From CALABS01 sp050260775 (GTDB lineage: Bacteria; Pseudomonadota; Alphaproteobacteria; Rhodospirillales; Magnetospirillaceae), in assembly GCA_050260775.1 (NCBI GenBank), contig JBLNCP010000005.1, forward strand, positions 1 to 64,000: a stretch of 64,000 bases of DNA, written 5' to 3'. This document shows, piece by piece, positions 42,978 to 51,404 of the stretch. A program made the position numbers and the translations under genes. How positions within the stretch are numbered: the first letter of the stretch is position 1; every line of letters begins with the position of its first letter. Below the pieces are notes generated by a model. That model worked only from the letters and a program-made list of their open reading frames with translations. It had not been told where the DNA came from and did not search any database.

Positions 42978-43925
42978 TTACTTGCCCGCCGTTTGCTTGG
43001 CGCGCGCCGCCTTGAGCTCGGCGAAATCGCGGTCGGCGTGGTGCGACGAGCGCGTCAGCGGCGACGAGGCCACCATCAGGAAGCCCTTGGCCCTGGCGAT
43101 GGCCTTGTATTCCTCGAACTCGTCGGGGGTGACGAAGCGGTCGATGGGCGCGTGCTTCAGCGTCGGCTGGAGATACTGGCCGATGGTCATGAAGTCGATC
43201 CCGGCCGAGCGCATGTCGTCCATCACCTGCAGCACCTCGGCCCGGGTCTCGCCCAGACCGACCATGATGCCGGACTTGGTGAAGATCGTCGGATCGAGTT
43301 CCTTGACCTTCTGCAGCAGGCGCAGCGACTCGAAATAGCGCGCCCCGGGGCGGATGCCGGGGTAGAGCCGCGGCACCGTCTCGAGGTTGTGGTTGAACAC
43401 GTCGGGACGCGCCGTGGCCACCGCCTCGACCGCCCCCGCCTTGTCGCGGAAATCGGGAGTCAGCACCTCGACGGTGCAGTCGCTGCTGACGGCGCGGATG
43501 CGCTCGATCGAGGCCACGAACTGGAAGGCGCCGCCGTCCGGCAGGTCGTCGCGGTCCACCGAGGTGATCACCACGTGGCGGAGGCCCATGGCCTTGACGC
43601 TCTCGGCCAGGTGCTCGGGCTCCATCAAATCGACGGCGCCCGGCTTGCCGGTCTTGACGTTGCAGAAGGCACAGGCCCGGGTGCAGGTGTCGCCCAGGAT
43701 CATGAAGGTGGCGTGGCGGTGCTTCCAGCACTCGCCGATATTGGGACAGGCCGCCTCCTCGCACACCGTATGCAGGTTCTTCTCCCGCATCAGGCGGCGC
43801 ACCTCCGCCGCCTCCTCGGAGGTCGGCGCCTTCACGCGGATCCACTCCGGCTTTCGCGGCGAGGGGTTGTCGGGCCGATGAGCCTTCTCGGGGTGGCGGA
43901 CGCGCGGGGGGGCTTGGTCTGTCAT
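42978..43925 (-). CDS. lipA: lipoyl synthase
   Basis: A 315-residue radical SAM enzyme that inserts two sulfurs into protein-bound octanoate. The auxiliary cluster motif is CEEAACPNIGECW; the radical SAM CX3CX2C motif is in ILGDTCTRACAFCNVKTGKPG. The C-terminal SPLTRSSHHAD matches the conserved end with the third cluster ligand (Ser). The start ATG 43925 has MTDQAPPRV. Its product is needed for the lipoyl domains of PdhB and PdhC encoded a few kilobases away. The gene is followed directly by the Coq10-like gene. Confidence 0.97.
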   Translation of the reverse strand: MTDQAPPRVRHPEKAHRPDNPSPRKPEWIRVKAPTSEEAAEVRRLMREKNLHTVCEEAACPNIGECWKHRHATFMILGDTCTRACAFCNVKTGKPGAVDLMEPEHLAESVKAMGLRHVVITSVDRDDLPDGGAFQFVASIERIRAVSSDCTVEVLTPDFRDKAGAVEAVATARPDVFNHNLETVPRLYPGIRPGARYFESLRLLQKVKELDPTIFTKSGIMVGLGETRAEVLQVMDDMRSAGIDFMTIGQYLQPTLKHAPIDRFVTPDEFEEYKAIARAKGFLMVASSPLTRSSHHADRDFAELKAARAKQTAGK

Positions 43926-43980
43926 GGTTTGGATATCGTTCAGGGCACGGGCGCGGTCAAGAAAAAGCTAGTCCATTCCT

Positions 43981-44057
43981 GTCATCCCGAGCGGCGCGAG
44001 GGACCTCGTGTCTTGCGGCACACGAGGTCCCTCGTCGCAGATGCTCCTCGGGATGAC
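43981..44057. repeat. dispersed palindromic intergenic element, copy 2
   Basis: A 77-base nested palindrome with the same ends (GTCATCCCGA / TCGGGATGAC) and the same inner arms (GAGGGACCTCGTG / CACGAGGTCCCTC) as the copy at 31894-31986. It lies between lipA and lpdA, both on the minus strand. The loop between the inner arms is only ~10 bases here but ~28 in copy 1. Confidence 0.85.
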
Positions 44058-44073
44058 ATCCCGGGGAACCGCC

Positions 44074-45489
44074 TCAGAAATGGATCGCCCGTCCATAGGC
44101 GTCGAGCACGGCCTCGTGCATCATCTCGGAGAGGGTCGGATGCGGGAAGACGGTGTGCATCAGCTCGGCCTCGGTGGTCTCCAGCGTCTTGGCCACGGTG
44201 TAGCCCTGGATCATCTCGGTCACCTCGGCGCCGATCATGTGGGCGCCCAGGAGCTCGCCGGTCTTGGCGTCGAACACGGTCTTGATGATGCCTTCGGTCT
44301 CGCCGAGCGCGATGGCCTTGCCGTTGCCGACGAAGGGGAAGCGGCCGACCTTGACCTGGTAGCCCTTCTCCTTGGCCTTGGCCTCGGTCAGCCCCACCGA
44401 GGCCACCTGCGGATGGCAGTAGGTGCAGCCCGGGATTGCGCGGATGTCGAGCGGATGGACGTGGTTGAGCCCGGCGATCTTCTCGACGCAGATGACGCCC
44501 TCGTGGCTGGCCTTGTGCGCCAGCCACGGCGCCCCGGTGAGGTCGCCGATGGCGTAGACGCCGGGCTCGCCGGTCTCCATCCATTGGTTGGTCACCACAT
44601 GGGTCTTCTCGACCACCACCTTGGTGCCCTCGAGACCGATGTTCTCGACATTGCCGACGATGCCGACGGCCGAGATGACGCGGTCGACCACCACCTCGTG
44701 GGTCTTGCCGACGGCCTCGATGGTGACCTTGACGTTGGTCGCCGACTTCTGCAGCCCCTTCACGGTGGCACCGGTCAGGATCTTCATGCCCTGCTTCTCG
44801 AAGGACTTCCGGGCCAGGGCGCTGATTTCCTCGTCCTCGACCGGCAGCACCCGGTCCATCACCTCGACCACGGTGACCTCGGCGCCCAGCGCGTTGAAGA
44901 AACTGGCGAACTCGATGCCGATGGCGCCGGAGCCGATGACCAGCAGCGACTTGGGCATGGTGTCGGGGACCAGGGCCTCCTTGTAGGTCCACACCAGCTT
45001 GCCGTCGGGCTCGAGCCCCGGCAGCACGCGGGCCCGCGCCCCGGTGGCCAGGATGATGTGCGGTGCCGACAGCACGGTGGCGTTCTTGCCCTCGACCGCG
45101 AGCTTGCCCTTGCCGGCCAGCCGGCCGTGGCCTTCGATCACGGTCACCTTGTTCTTCTTGAGCAGGTGCTTGACGCCGGCCTGCAGCTGGGCCGCGACGG
45201 CACGCGAGCGGGCGACGATCTTGGCGAGGTCGAAGCCGGGCTTGCCGGCCGACAGGCCGTAGGAGTCGGCGTGCATCATGTTGCGGTAGACATCGGCCGA
45301 GCGCAACAGCGCCTTGGTCGGGATGCAGCCCCAGTTGAGGCAGATGCCGCCCAGGTGCTCGCGCTCGACGACGGCGGTGCGCATGCCGAGCTGGGCCGCA
45401 CGGATGGCGGCCACATAACCGCCGGGACCGCCACCCAGGACCACCAGATCGAAGCTGTTCTCGGGCATCTTCTTCTCCACGAAACTCAT
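44074..45489 (-). CDS. lpdA: dihydrolipoamide dehydrogenase (E3)
   Basis: A 471-residue FAD disulfide oxidoreductase, the E3 subunit that reoxidises the lipoyl groups of PDH (and usually other 2-oxoacid dehydrogenases). FAD fold VVLGGGPGGYVAA, active-site disulfide GGICLNWGCIPTKAL, NAD fold LLVIGSGAIGIEFAS, and the C-terminal His-Glu pair HPTLSEMMHE are all present. ATG 45489 (MSFVEKKMPENS) follows GGGGGAAGA. It is the last gene of the PDH operon on this strand, 26 bases after an unknown gene. Confidence 0.96.
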   Translation of the reverse strand: MSFVEKKMPENSFDLVVLGGGPGGYVAAIRAAQLGMRTAVVEREHLGGICLNWGCIPTKALLRSADVYRNMMHADSYGLSAGKPGFDLAKIVARSRAVAAQLQAGVKHLLKKNKVTVIEGHGRLAGKGKLAVEGKNATVLSAPHIILATGARARVLPGLEPDGKLVWTYKEALVPDTMPKSLLVIGSGAIGIEFASFFNALGAEVTVVEVMDRVLPVEDEEISALARKSFEKQGMKILTGATVKGLQKSATNVKVTIEAVGKTHEVVVDRVISAVGIVGNVENIGLEGTKVVVEKTHVVTNQWMETGEPGVYAIGDLTGAPWLAHKASHEGVICVEKIAGLNHVHPLDIRAIPGCTYCHPQVASVGLTEAKAKEKGYQVKVGRFPFVGNGKAIALGETEGIIKTVFDAKTGELLGAHMIGAEVTEMIQGYTVAKTLETTEAELMHTVFPHPTLSEMMHEAVLDAYGRAIHF

Positions 45490-45515
45490 TGGTCTTCCCC
45501 CCCGATCCGGTGCCG

Positions 45516-45986
45516 CTAGTCGCGGACGCCGGGGAAATAGCCGGCCAGGCGGGCCTCGATATCCAGGTCGTAGGCGTCGGCGAGGCGCCACAGGTTCAAC
45601 CCCATCACCTCACGGAAAGCTCCGAGCAGCTGGTAGAAGCCGAAGCTGGGCATGGCGTGGCGGCGCCCGGCGCGGCGGTCCCACGCCTCCACCTCATCCA
45701 TGTACTTGCGGCAGGCGGCGCGCATGGCGCCCAGCACGGACTGCGCCAACGCGTCCTCGGGCAGCAGCAGGCTGGTCTGGGAGATGAAGCGCCGCAGCTC
45801 GCCCACCGCCGAATAGCAGCGGTCCTGCTCCTCCGGCATGGCGAGGTGTCCGCTGAACAGGACGTTCCCCTCGATCATCGACATCAGGCCGGCCACCGCC
45901 TGGGCCTCCGCCGCCGAGGGAGCCGGGTCCTGCAGCGCCGGAAAGCCGGTCTTGGGCCGATCGAGATCGCGCACGCGCACCCGCAT
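45516..45986 (-). CDS. uncharacterised protein in the PDH operon (156 aa)
   Basis: Not recognised. A 156-residue helical protein starting MRVRVRDLDRPKTGFPAL. Helices such as EAQAVAGLMSMIEGNVLFSG and FREVMGLNLWRLADAYDLDIE are amphipathic; no signal peptide, metal site or enzymatic motif is visible. It begins 2 bases after the stop of the preceding unknown gene and ends 26 bases before lpdA, so it is cotranscribed and probably translationally coupled. Its fixed position between E2 and E3 genes suggests a PDH-related role, such as assembly or modification, but that is inference. Confidence 0.72.
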   Translation of the reverse strand: MRVRVRDLDRPKTGFPALQDPAPSAAEAQAVAGLMSMIEGNVLFSGHLAMPEEQDRCYSAVGELRRFISQTSLLLPEDALAQSVLGAMRAACRKYMDEVEAWDRRAGRRHAMPSFGFYQLLGAFREVMGLNLWRLADAYDLDIEARLAGYFPGVRD

Positions 45987-45988
45987 GG

Positions 45989-46603
45989 TCACGCCCCCGT
46001 GGCGACGGCCAGCGGCCGCCACGCCTGGTCGAGGTCGAAGGCGAGGTCGTGATCGGCCACGTAGCGCCACAGGAACGCATCGAAGTCGCCAGCGAACTCG
46101 TTGTCGATGAAGGCGGCCAGCGCCGCCGCCTTGGCGTGGTAGACCGGCATCAGGTCGAAGCGCCACCCCATCGGCGCCTTGGCCGCCTTGAACAGGGAGC
46201 CGTCGTCCTCGCCGGCCAGCACCCGGCGCACGATCCAGTTGCCGTCCTCGTCGAAACCCACGTGTTCACCCACCCCCATCTCGTCGACCAGTGCGTCGAG
46301 GTAGGGGAAGGCGGTGAAGGCGATGAGGAAGGCGGCCTCGGGCGGCGCGTCGGCGAGATCGGCCGGTTCGGGCATGCCGCGATAGCGGCAGACGAAGAAC
46401 CGGGTCAGCGGGTCCCGCCGGCCGAGATCCTCGCGGCCCTCGGCGGCATAGATCTCCTTCAACTCCTCGCCCCAAAGCCGGGCGTTGCCGAACAGAGCAG
46501 CTTCGGCCGCCTTCATCCGGCCGTCACGCATCATCTCCTTAAAGCCCTCGAAGGCCGCCCGGATCGACGGCATGGAGCGGGCAATATCCTCGGCCAGGGC
46601 CAT
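45989..46603 (-). CDS. uncharacterised protein in the PDH operon (204 aa)
   Basis: Not recognised. A 204-residue cytoplasmic protein starting MALAEDIARSMPSIRAAF. It has a helical N-terminal half and a mixed C-terminal half with WRFDLMPVYHAKAAALAAF and HDLAFDLDQAWRPL. It lies 11 bases after pdhC and 2 bases before the 156-residue unknown gene, within the PDH operon. Codon and base use match the operon. Function unknown. Confidence 0.72.
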   Translation of the reverse strand: MALAEDIARSMPSIRAAFEGFKEMMRDGRMKAAEAALFGNARLWGEELKEIYAAEGREDLGRRDPLTRFFVCRYRGMPEPADLADAPPEAAFLIAFTAFPYLDALVDEMGVGEHVGFDEDGNWIVRRVLAGEDDGSLFKAAKAPMGWRFDLMPVYHAKAAALAAFIDNEFAGDFDAFLWRYVADHDLAFDLDQAWRPLAVATGA

Positions 46604-46614
46604 CCCCGGTCTCC

Positions 46615-47910
46615 TCAGATCAGCATCGACAACGGATCCTCGACGTACTTCTTGAAGGCGGCGAGGAATTCAGCCCCGATGGCGCCGTCCACCACCCGGT
46701 GGTCGACCGACAGGGTGCAGGTCATCATGGTGGCGACGGCAAGGGCGCCATTCTTGACCACCGGGCGCTGCTCTCCCGCCCCCACCGCCAGGATGCAGCC
46801 CTGCGGCGGGTTGATGATCGCGGCGAACTCGCGGATGCCGTACATGCCGAGATTGGAGATGGTGAAGCCGCCGCCCTGGTACTCCTCGGGCATCAGCTTG
46901 CCGTCGCGGGCCTTGCCGGCCAGCGCCTTCATCTCGTTGGAGATCTGCGACAGAGTCTTCTTGTCCGCCGACTTGACGATGGGGGTGATCAGGCCGTTGG
47001 GAGTGGCCACCGCCACCGAGATGTCGACCTCGGTGTAGCGGCGGATGGCCGCTTCGCCCCAGGCGGCGTTGGCGGCCGGCACCTTCCGGAGCGCCATCGC
47101 CACCGCGCGGACCACGAAATCGTTGACCGACAGCTTGTAGGCGTCGGAGCGCGCATTGGCCTCGGCCCGCAGCTTCAGCAGCGCGTCGATGTCGCAGTCG
47201 ATGGTCAGGTAGAAGTGCGGCACCGTCTGCTTGGCCTCGGTCAGCCGCTTGGCGATGACCTTGCGCATCGAGGAATTGGGGATCTCCTCGTAGGGCGGCT
47301 CGAAGCCCGACACTTGCGGCGCGGCGACCGGTGCGGCGGCGGCCGGGGCAGCCGGAGCCGCCGCCGGACGGGGGGCAGCCTTGGCCTGCTCGATGTCGGC
47401 CTTGATGATGCGGCCGTGCGGACCGCTGCCCTTGACCTGCTTGAGGTCGAGACCGACCTCGGCCGCGAGGCGGCGGGCCAGCGGGCTGGCGAACACGCGC
47501 TCGCCATGCGCGGGCTGGGCACCATGCGCGGGTTGGGGGGCCACCGCCCCGCTGGCCGGCGCGGGGGACGGCGCGGCTGATTGCGGGGCGGCGGCGGGGG
47601 GCTGGGGTGCGGCGGCAGGTTGGGGCGCAGGCGCGGACGTCTTGGCCTTCAGCGCGGCGGCGTCCTCGCCCTCCTCCAGCAGCAAGGCGATGGGCTGGTT
47701 GACCTTGACGCCGGCGGTGCCGCCGGGGACCAGGATCTTGCCCAGCACCCCCTCGTCCACCGCCTCGAATTCCATGGTGGCCTTGTCGGTTTCGATCTCG
47801 GCAATGACATCGCCGGATTTGACCGCTTCGCCTTCCTTCTTCAGCCAGCGGGCCAGGGTGCCTTCGCTCATGGTCGGCGAGAGCGCGGGCATCAGGATCT
47901 CGATGGGCAT
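46615..47910 (-). CDS. pdhC: pyruvate dehydrogenase E2, dihydrolipoamide acetyltransferase
   Basis: A 431-residue E2 core subunit. One N-terminal lipoyl domain (residues 1-78) has the lipoylated Lys in EIETDKATMEFEAVD. A long Ala/Pro linker follows (~85-135), then the peripheral subunit-binding domain (FASPLARRLAAEVGLDL, KGSGPHGRIIKADIE) and the catalytic acyltransferase domain with DHRVVDGAIGAEFL, where His and Asp are the active site. The E2 carries pyruvate-derived acetyl to CoA. It follows the pdhB gene by 12 bases. Confidence 0.96.
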   Translation of the reverse strand: MPIEILMPALSPTMSEGTLARWLKKEGEAVKSGDVIAEIETDKATMEFEAVDEGVLGKILVPGGTAGVKVNQPIALLLEEGEDAAALKAKTSAPAPQPAAAPQPPAAAPQSAAPSPAPASGAVAPQPAHGAQPAHGERVFASPLARRLAAEVGLDLKQVKGSGPHGRIIKADIEQAKAAPRPAAAPAAPAAAAPVAAPQVSGFEPPYEEIPNSSMRKVIAKRLTEAKQTVPHFYLTIDCDIDALLKLRAEANARSDAYKLSVNDFVVRAVAMALRKVPAANAAWGEAAIRRYTEVDISVAVATPNGLITPIVKSADKKTLSQISNEMKALAGKARDGKLMPEEYQGGGFTISNLGMYGIREFAAIINPPQGCILAVGAGEQRPVVKNGALAVATMMTCTLSVDHRVVDGAIGAEFLAAFKKYVEDPLSMLI

Positions 47911-47922
47911 GACGCGCTCCCC

Positions 47923-49308
47923 TTACTTGCGATAGCAGACCTGGCGCGCCGCCTCGACCACGCGGTCGGGCTGCGGCAGGTACAGCTTCTCGAGATTGGC
48001 GGCGTAGGGCATGGGCACGTCGGCGCCCGTCACCCGCACCAGCGGCGCATCGAGCCAGTCGAAGGCGTTCTCCATGATCACCGCGGCGATCTCGGAGCCG
48101 ACGCTGGCGAACGGCCAGTCCTCCTGCACCGTGACGATGCGATTGGTCTTCTGGACCGAGCGCACGATGGTCTCGATATCGAGCGGACGGATGGTGCGCA
48201 GGTTGACCACCTCGGCCTCGATCCCCTCGCCCGCCAGCACCTGGGCGGCCTCCAGCGCGGTGTGCACCGAGCGGGAATAGGTCACGATGGTAACGTGGCT
48301 GCCCTCGCGCTCGATCTTGGCCTTGCCGATGGGAACGATGAAGTCCGGATCGTCGGGCACGTCGAAGCTCTGGCCGTACATGATCTCGTTTTCCAGCACG
48401 ACCACCGGATTGGGGTCGCGGATCGCCGCCTTGAGCAGGCCCTTGGCGTCGGCCGCCGAATAGGGCGCCACCACCTTGAGGCCGGGGCAATGTGCGTACC
48501 AGGCGGCGAAGTCCTGGCTGTGCTGGGCGGCGACGCGGGCGGCGGCACCGTTGGGGCCGCGGAAGACGATGGGGCACGGCTGCTGCCCGCCCGACATGTA
48601 GAGCGTCTTGGCCGCCGAGTTGACCACATGGTCGATGGCCTGCATCGAAAAGTTCATGGTCATGAACTCGACGATGGGCTTGAGACCGGCGAAGGCGGCG
48701 CCGACGGCAAGACCGGCGAAGCCCATCTCGGTGATGGGGGTGTCGATCACCCGCTTGGGGCCGAACTCGTCCAGCAGGCCCTGCGACACCTTGTAGGCGC
48801 CCTGGTACTGGGCGACTTCCTCGCCCATCAGGAAGACCTTGTCGTCGCGGCGCATCTCCTCGGCCATGGCGTCGCGCAGGGCCTCGCGCACCGTCATGCG
48901 CACGAACTTCTCGTACACCTTCTCCTCGCCCATCGGCTTGGGCGCCGCCGGCGGCGGCTGCAGCGAGGTGGTCGGCGTCTCGGGCGCGGCGGCGGGCGCG
49001 GCGGCGATGGGCGCGGTGGCCGGGGTGTGGCCCTCCATGGCGCGGGCGAGGTCGGTGTCCTTCTCGCCCTCTTCCAGCAGGATGGCGATGGGGGTGTTGA
49101 CGGCGACGCCCTCGGTGCCGCCCTGCACCAGGATCTTGCCGAGCCGGCCTTCCTCGACCGCCTCCATCTCCATGGTGGCCTTGTCGGTCTCGATCTCGGC
49201 CAGCACGTCGCCGGACTTGACCGCGTCACCTTCGTTCTTCAGCCAGCGGGCCAGCTTGCCCTCGGTCATGGTCGGCGACAGCGCCGGCATCAATACTTCG
49301 ATCGGCAT
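47923..49308 (-). CDS. pdhB: pyruvate dehydrogenase E1 beta subunit with fused lipoyl domain
   Basis: A 461-residue protein. Residues 1-78 form a lipoyl domain (lipoylated Lys in EIETDKATMEMEAVE), followed by an Ala/Pro linker (~90-130) and the transketolase-like E1-beta region (REALRDAMAEEMRRDDKVF; GEEVAQYQGAYKVSQGLLDEFG; DTPITEMGFAGLAVGAAF). The extra lipoyl domain on E1 beta is a known alphaproteobacterial feature and is why lipoate synthesis at lipA matters twice for this complex. Thiamine diphosphate binding is shared with PdhA. Confidence 0.96.
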   Translation of the reverse strand: MPIEVLMPALSPTMTEGKLARWLKNEGDAVKSGDVLAEIETDKATMEMEAVEEGRLGKILVQGGTEGVAVNTPIAILLEEGEKDTDLARAMEGHTPATAPIAAAPAAAPETPTTSLQPPPAAPKPMGEEKVYEKFVRMTVREALRDAMAEEMRRDDKVFLMGEEVAQYQGAYKVSQGLLDEFGPKRVIDTPITEMGFAGLAVGAAFAGLKPIVEFMTMNFSMQAIDHVVNSAAKTLYMSGGQQPCPIVFRGPNGAAARVAAQHSQDFAAWYAHCPGLKVVAPYSAADAKGLLKAAIRDPNPVVVLENEIMYGQSFDVPDDPDFIVPIGKAKIEREGSHVTIVTYSRSVHTALEAAQVLAGEGIEAEVVNLRTIRPLDIETIVRSVQKTNRIVTVQEDWPFASVGSEIAAVIMENAFDWLDAPLVRVTGADVPMPYAANLEKLYLPQPDRVVEAARQVCYRK

Positions 49309-49318
49309 CCCCGCCTCC

Positions 49319-50317
49319 TCACGCTTCGATCAGCACGTCGGTCCACAGCTCGGACGGATCCGGCTCGGGACTGGATTGCGCGAAGTCGGCGGCCTCCTGG
49401 ACCACGGCCTTGACCTCGCGGTCGATCTCCTTGAGGCCGGCCTCGTCGATGAGACCCTGCTCGAGAAGACGCGCCTTCAGCGTGTCGATGGGATCGTGCT
49501 GCTCGCGCATGCGCGTGACCTCCTCCTTGGTCCGGTACTTGGCCGGATCCGACATGGAGTGTCCGCGGTAGCGGTAGGTCTTCATCTCCAGGATGTAGGG
49601 GCCGTTGCCGGTGCGGGCATGCTCGAGCGCGCGGCCGGCGGCCTCGTAGACGGCCTGGACGCTCATGCCGTCCACCGCCTCGCCGGGAATGCCGTAGGCG
49701 GAACCGCGGCGGAACAGCTCGGTGCCGGCCGAGGCCCGCTCGATGGAGGTGCCCATGGCGTACTTGTTGTTCTCGACGACGTAGACGACCGGCAGCTTCC
49801 ACAGGGCGGCCATGTTGAAGGCCTCGTAGACCTGGCCCTGGTTGACCGCGCCGTCGCCGAGATAGACGTGGGCGACGCCGCCGTCGCCGGAATACTGGTG
49901 GGCGAAGCCGAGGCCGGTGCCGATGGGCACCTGGGCGCCGACGATGCCGTGGCCGCCGAAGAACTTCTTCTCGCGGCTGAACATGTGCATCGAGCCGCCC
50001 TTGCCCCTGGAGTAGCCGCCGGCGCGGCCGGTGAGCTCGGCCATCACGCCCTTCGGATCCATGTTGCAGGCTAGCATCTGACCGTGGTCGCGATAGCTGG
50101 TCACCACCGAATCGGCGGAGCTGGCCGCGGCCATCATGCCGACCACCACCGCCTCCTGGCCGATGTAGAGGTGGCAGAAGCCTCCGATCAGCCCCATGCC
50201 GTAGAGCTGGCCCGCCTTCTCCTCGAACCGGCGGATCAGCAGCATGTCGCGATACCATTGGGTCATCTGGGCCTTGGTCGGCTCTGCCGCCTTGGCCTTC
50301 CGCTTCGCGATCGCCAT
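49319..50317 (-). CDS. pdhA: pyruvate dehydrogenase E1 alpha subunit
   Basis: A 332-residue E1 alpha. Signatures are the YRDMLLIRRFEEKAGQLYG entry, the thiamine-diphosphate/Mg motif GDGAVNQGQVYEAFNMAALW, and YRYRGHSMSDPAKYR (the phosphorylation-loop region in mitochondrial homologues). It is the first gene of the minus-strand operon pdhA-pdhB-pdhC-unknown-unknown-lpdA. ATG 50317 follows AGGA. An AT-rich promoter region with repeated motifs precedes it. Confidence 0.97.
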   Translation of the reverse strand: MAIAKRKAKAAEPTKAQMTQWYRDMLLIRRFEEKAGQLYGMGLIGGFCHLYIGQEAVVVGMMAAASSADSVVTSYRDHGQMLACNMDPKGVMAELTGRAGGYSRGKGGSMHMFSREKKFFGGHGIVGAQVPIGTGLGFAHQYSGDGGVAHVYLGDGAVNQGQVYEAFNMAALWKLPVVYVVENNKYAMGTSIERASAGTELFRRGSAYGIPGEAVDGMSVQAVYEAAGRALEHARTGNGPYILEMKTYRYRGHSMSDPAKYRTKEEVTRMREQHDPIDTLKARLLEQGLIDEAGLKEIDREVKAVVQEAADFAQSSPEPDPSELWTDVLIEA

Positions 50318-50339
50318 GGTTCCTCCCGGGGCTTGTCGC

Positions 50340-50460
50340 GTTGTGTTAGCTCAATAGGTAAACTAGGTTACCCTTTATTGCAAGAGCCTTCGCATCACGA
50401 ACTTCTTGTATTGCAACGCAAAAACCAATGTTAACTCGTTTCTGGTTAACCGCCCAAACC
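50340..50460 (-). promoter_or_regulatory. AT-rich control region upstream of the PDH operon
   Basis: Unlike its surroundings this stretch is AT-rich. It contains an inverted repeat GGTAA-N6-TTACC (50357-50372), the dyad TTGC-AAC-GCAA (50411-50421), and two GTTAAC hexamers at 50430 and 50445 spaced 15 bases apart. Taken together it reads as the pdhA promoter and operator region. The regulator is unknown; no PdhR-type site (ATTGGT-N3-ACCAAT) is present. Confidence 0.5.
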
Positions 50461-50627
50461 CATGCCGTTTGGCAGGCAGATCATGTTCGCGCGCCCCGCC
50501 CCTGTCCACCCGGCGAAGGGGATAGCAGGGCGATCCATCCGGCGAGAGGATGACCGCCCGACGGGATATATCGGGAGAAGGGAGGCGTTTGGGGAGAGGG
50601 CGCGCCAGGGGCTTACGCCACTCCACC

Positions 50628-50704
50628 GTCATGCCCGCGCTTGACGCGGGCATCCCAGCGGACACCCACAAGGCATGGATCGCCGGGTCAAGCCCGGCGA
50701 TGAC
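50628..50704. repeat. double-hairpin intergenic repeat downstream of ftsB
   Basis: GCCCGCG-CTTGA-CGCGGGC (50633-50651) and CGCCGGG-TCAAGC-CCGGCG (50681-50699), flanked by GTCAT and ATGAC. This is a common type of alphaproteobacterial intergenic palindromic repeat and may act as a weak terminator between ftsB and pdhA. The rest of 50461-50724 holds no gene. Confidence 0.75.
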
Positions 50705-50724
50705 GGAACAAATTGTGGAGGACG

Positions 50725-51033
50725 CTACTTCTTCTCGAAGACGACCACTTCGTCGTCGCGGCCCATGTTCAGCATGACGCGGGCCCGCTCTTCCAGCATG
50801 TCGGGGTCGAGGTGGTCGGGGCGCAGCAGCAGCACCCGATGCTCGATGGCCTGGCGGTCGGTGGTGACCTTGGCCAGCTGCAGCTCGGCCTCGAGGATCT
50901 CGTTCTTGAGACGGACCCAGGCCAGGATGCCGCGATCGCCTTCCACCGTGTGGTAGGCGAAGTACGCCACGGCTCCCAGCCCGATCAACGGACCGACCAT
51001 ATGGCGACAGCGGCGGTAAAGTTCCTGCAACAT
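50725..51033 (-). CDS. ftsB: septum formation protein FtsB/DivIC family
   Basis: A 102-residue bitopic protein. The N-terminal TM helix (VGPLIGLGAVAYFAYHTVEG) is followed by a coiled coil (GILAWVRLKNEILEAELQLAKV) and a charged tail, matching FtsB/DivIC. It joins FtsL and FtsQ in the divisome. ATG 51033 is chosen; the open frame extends to 51162 without similarity. Its position between eno and pdhA is a conserved alphaproteobacterial order. No good RBS is seen before ATG 51033, so the start is less sure. Confidence 0.82.
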   Translation of the reverse strand: MLQELYRRCRHMVGPLIGLGAVAYFAYHTVEGDRGILAWVRLKNEILEAELQLAKVTTDRQAIEHRVLLLRPDHLDPDMLEERARVMLNMGRDDEVVVFEKK

Positions 51034-51165
51034 GGGAGGGATGGAATCACGGACGATTCCGCCAGTCAACAAATGCCGATTCGTTAGATTCACTTTTTTG
51101 CTACAGGAGTCATTGGTGTTGCAGAAATGACTCACGACTGGCTTGACCAAGAAAGATTGCAATGT

Positions 51166-51188
51166 GAATAAAATGAGAACGTTTATTC
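51166..51188. promoter_or_regulatory. inverted repeat in the AT-rich region upstream of ftsB
   Basis: GAATAAA-N9-TTTATTC is a perfect 7-bp dyad in the AT-rich stretch 51085-51200 between eno and ftsB. It is 130-155 bases upstream of ftsB. It could be an operator or promoter element; no regulator is implied by neighbours. The remaining 51034-51404 region has no gene. Confidence 0.4.
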
Positions 51189-51199
51189 TTGTTTGAGAG

Positions 51200-51291
51200 C
51201 ACAGGACGCTCAGATGTTGTGCCGGCGGGACGACACGACCCCAGATCTTGCCTCCCGGCGGACGAGATTCCTCGCCTCCGCTCGGGATGAC
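51200..51291 (-). repeat. degenerate copy of the GTCATCCCGA palindromic element
   Basis: Read on the minus strand, 51291 leads with GTCATCCCGAGCGGAGGCGA and continues with GGAATCTCGT, paralleling copies at 31894 and 43981, but the right arm is too decayed to pair. It lies between eno and ftsB. Confidence 0.5.
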
Positions 51292-51344
51292 ACTTGAACA
51301 CCCTCCCCCCTGTCATTCCGGGTGGACCGGGACGGCACTCCGCA

Positions 51345-51377
51345 AAAGAAAAACGGCCGGGGATTTCTCCCCGGCCG
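51345..51377 (-). terminator. intrinsic terminator of eno
   Basis: On the minus strand CGGCCGGGG-AGAAAT-CCCCGGCCG is followed by TTTTTCTTTT. The 9-bp stem is perfect and begins 28 bases past the eno stop codon. Confidence 0.92.
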
Positions 51378-51404
51378 CTTGGCATCCGAGCCTGAAGACG
51401 CCGA

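Noticed and set aside
50430..50450. Possible CtrA site (TTAA...TTAA) before pdhA
   Set aside because: The spacing between TTAA motifs is 11 bases instead of the 7 required for CtrA.
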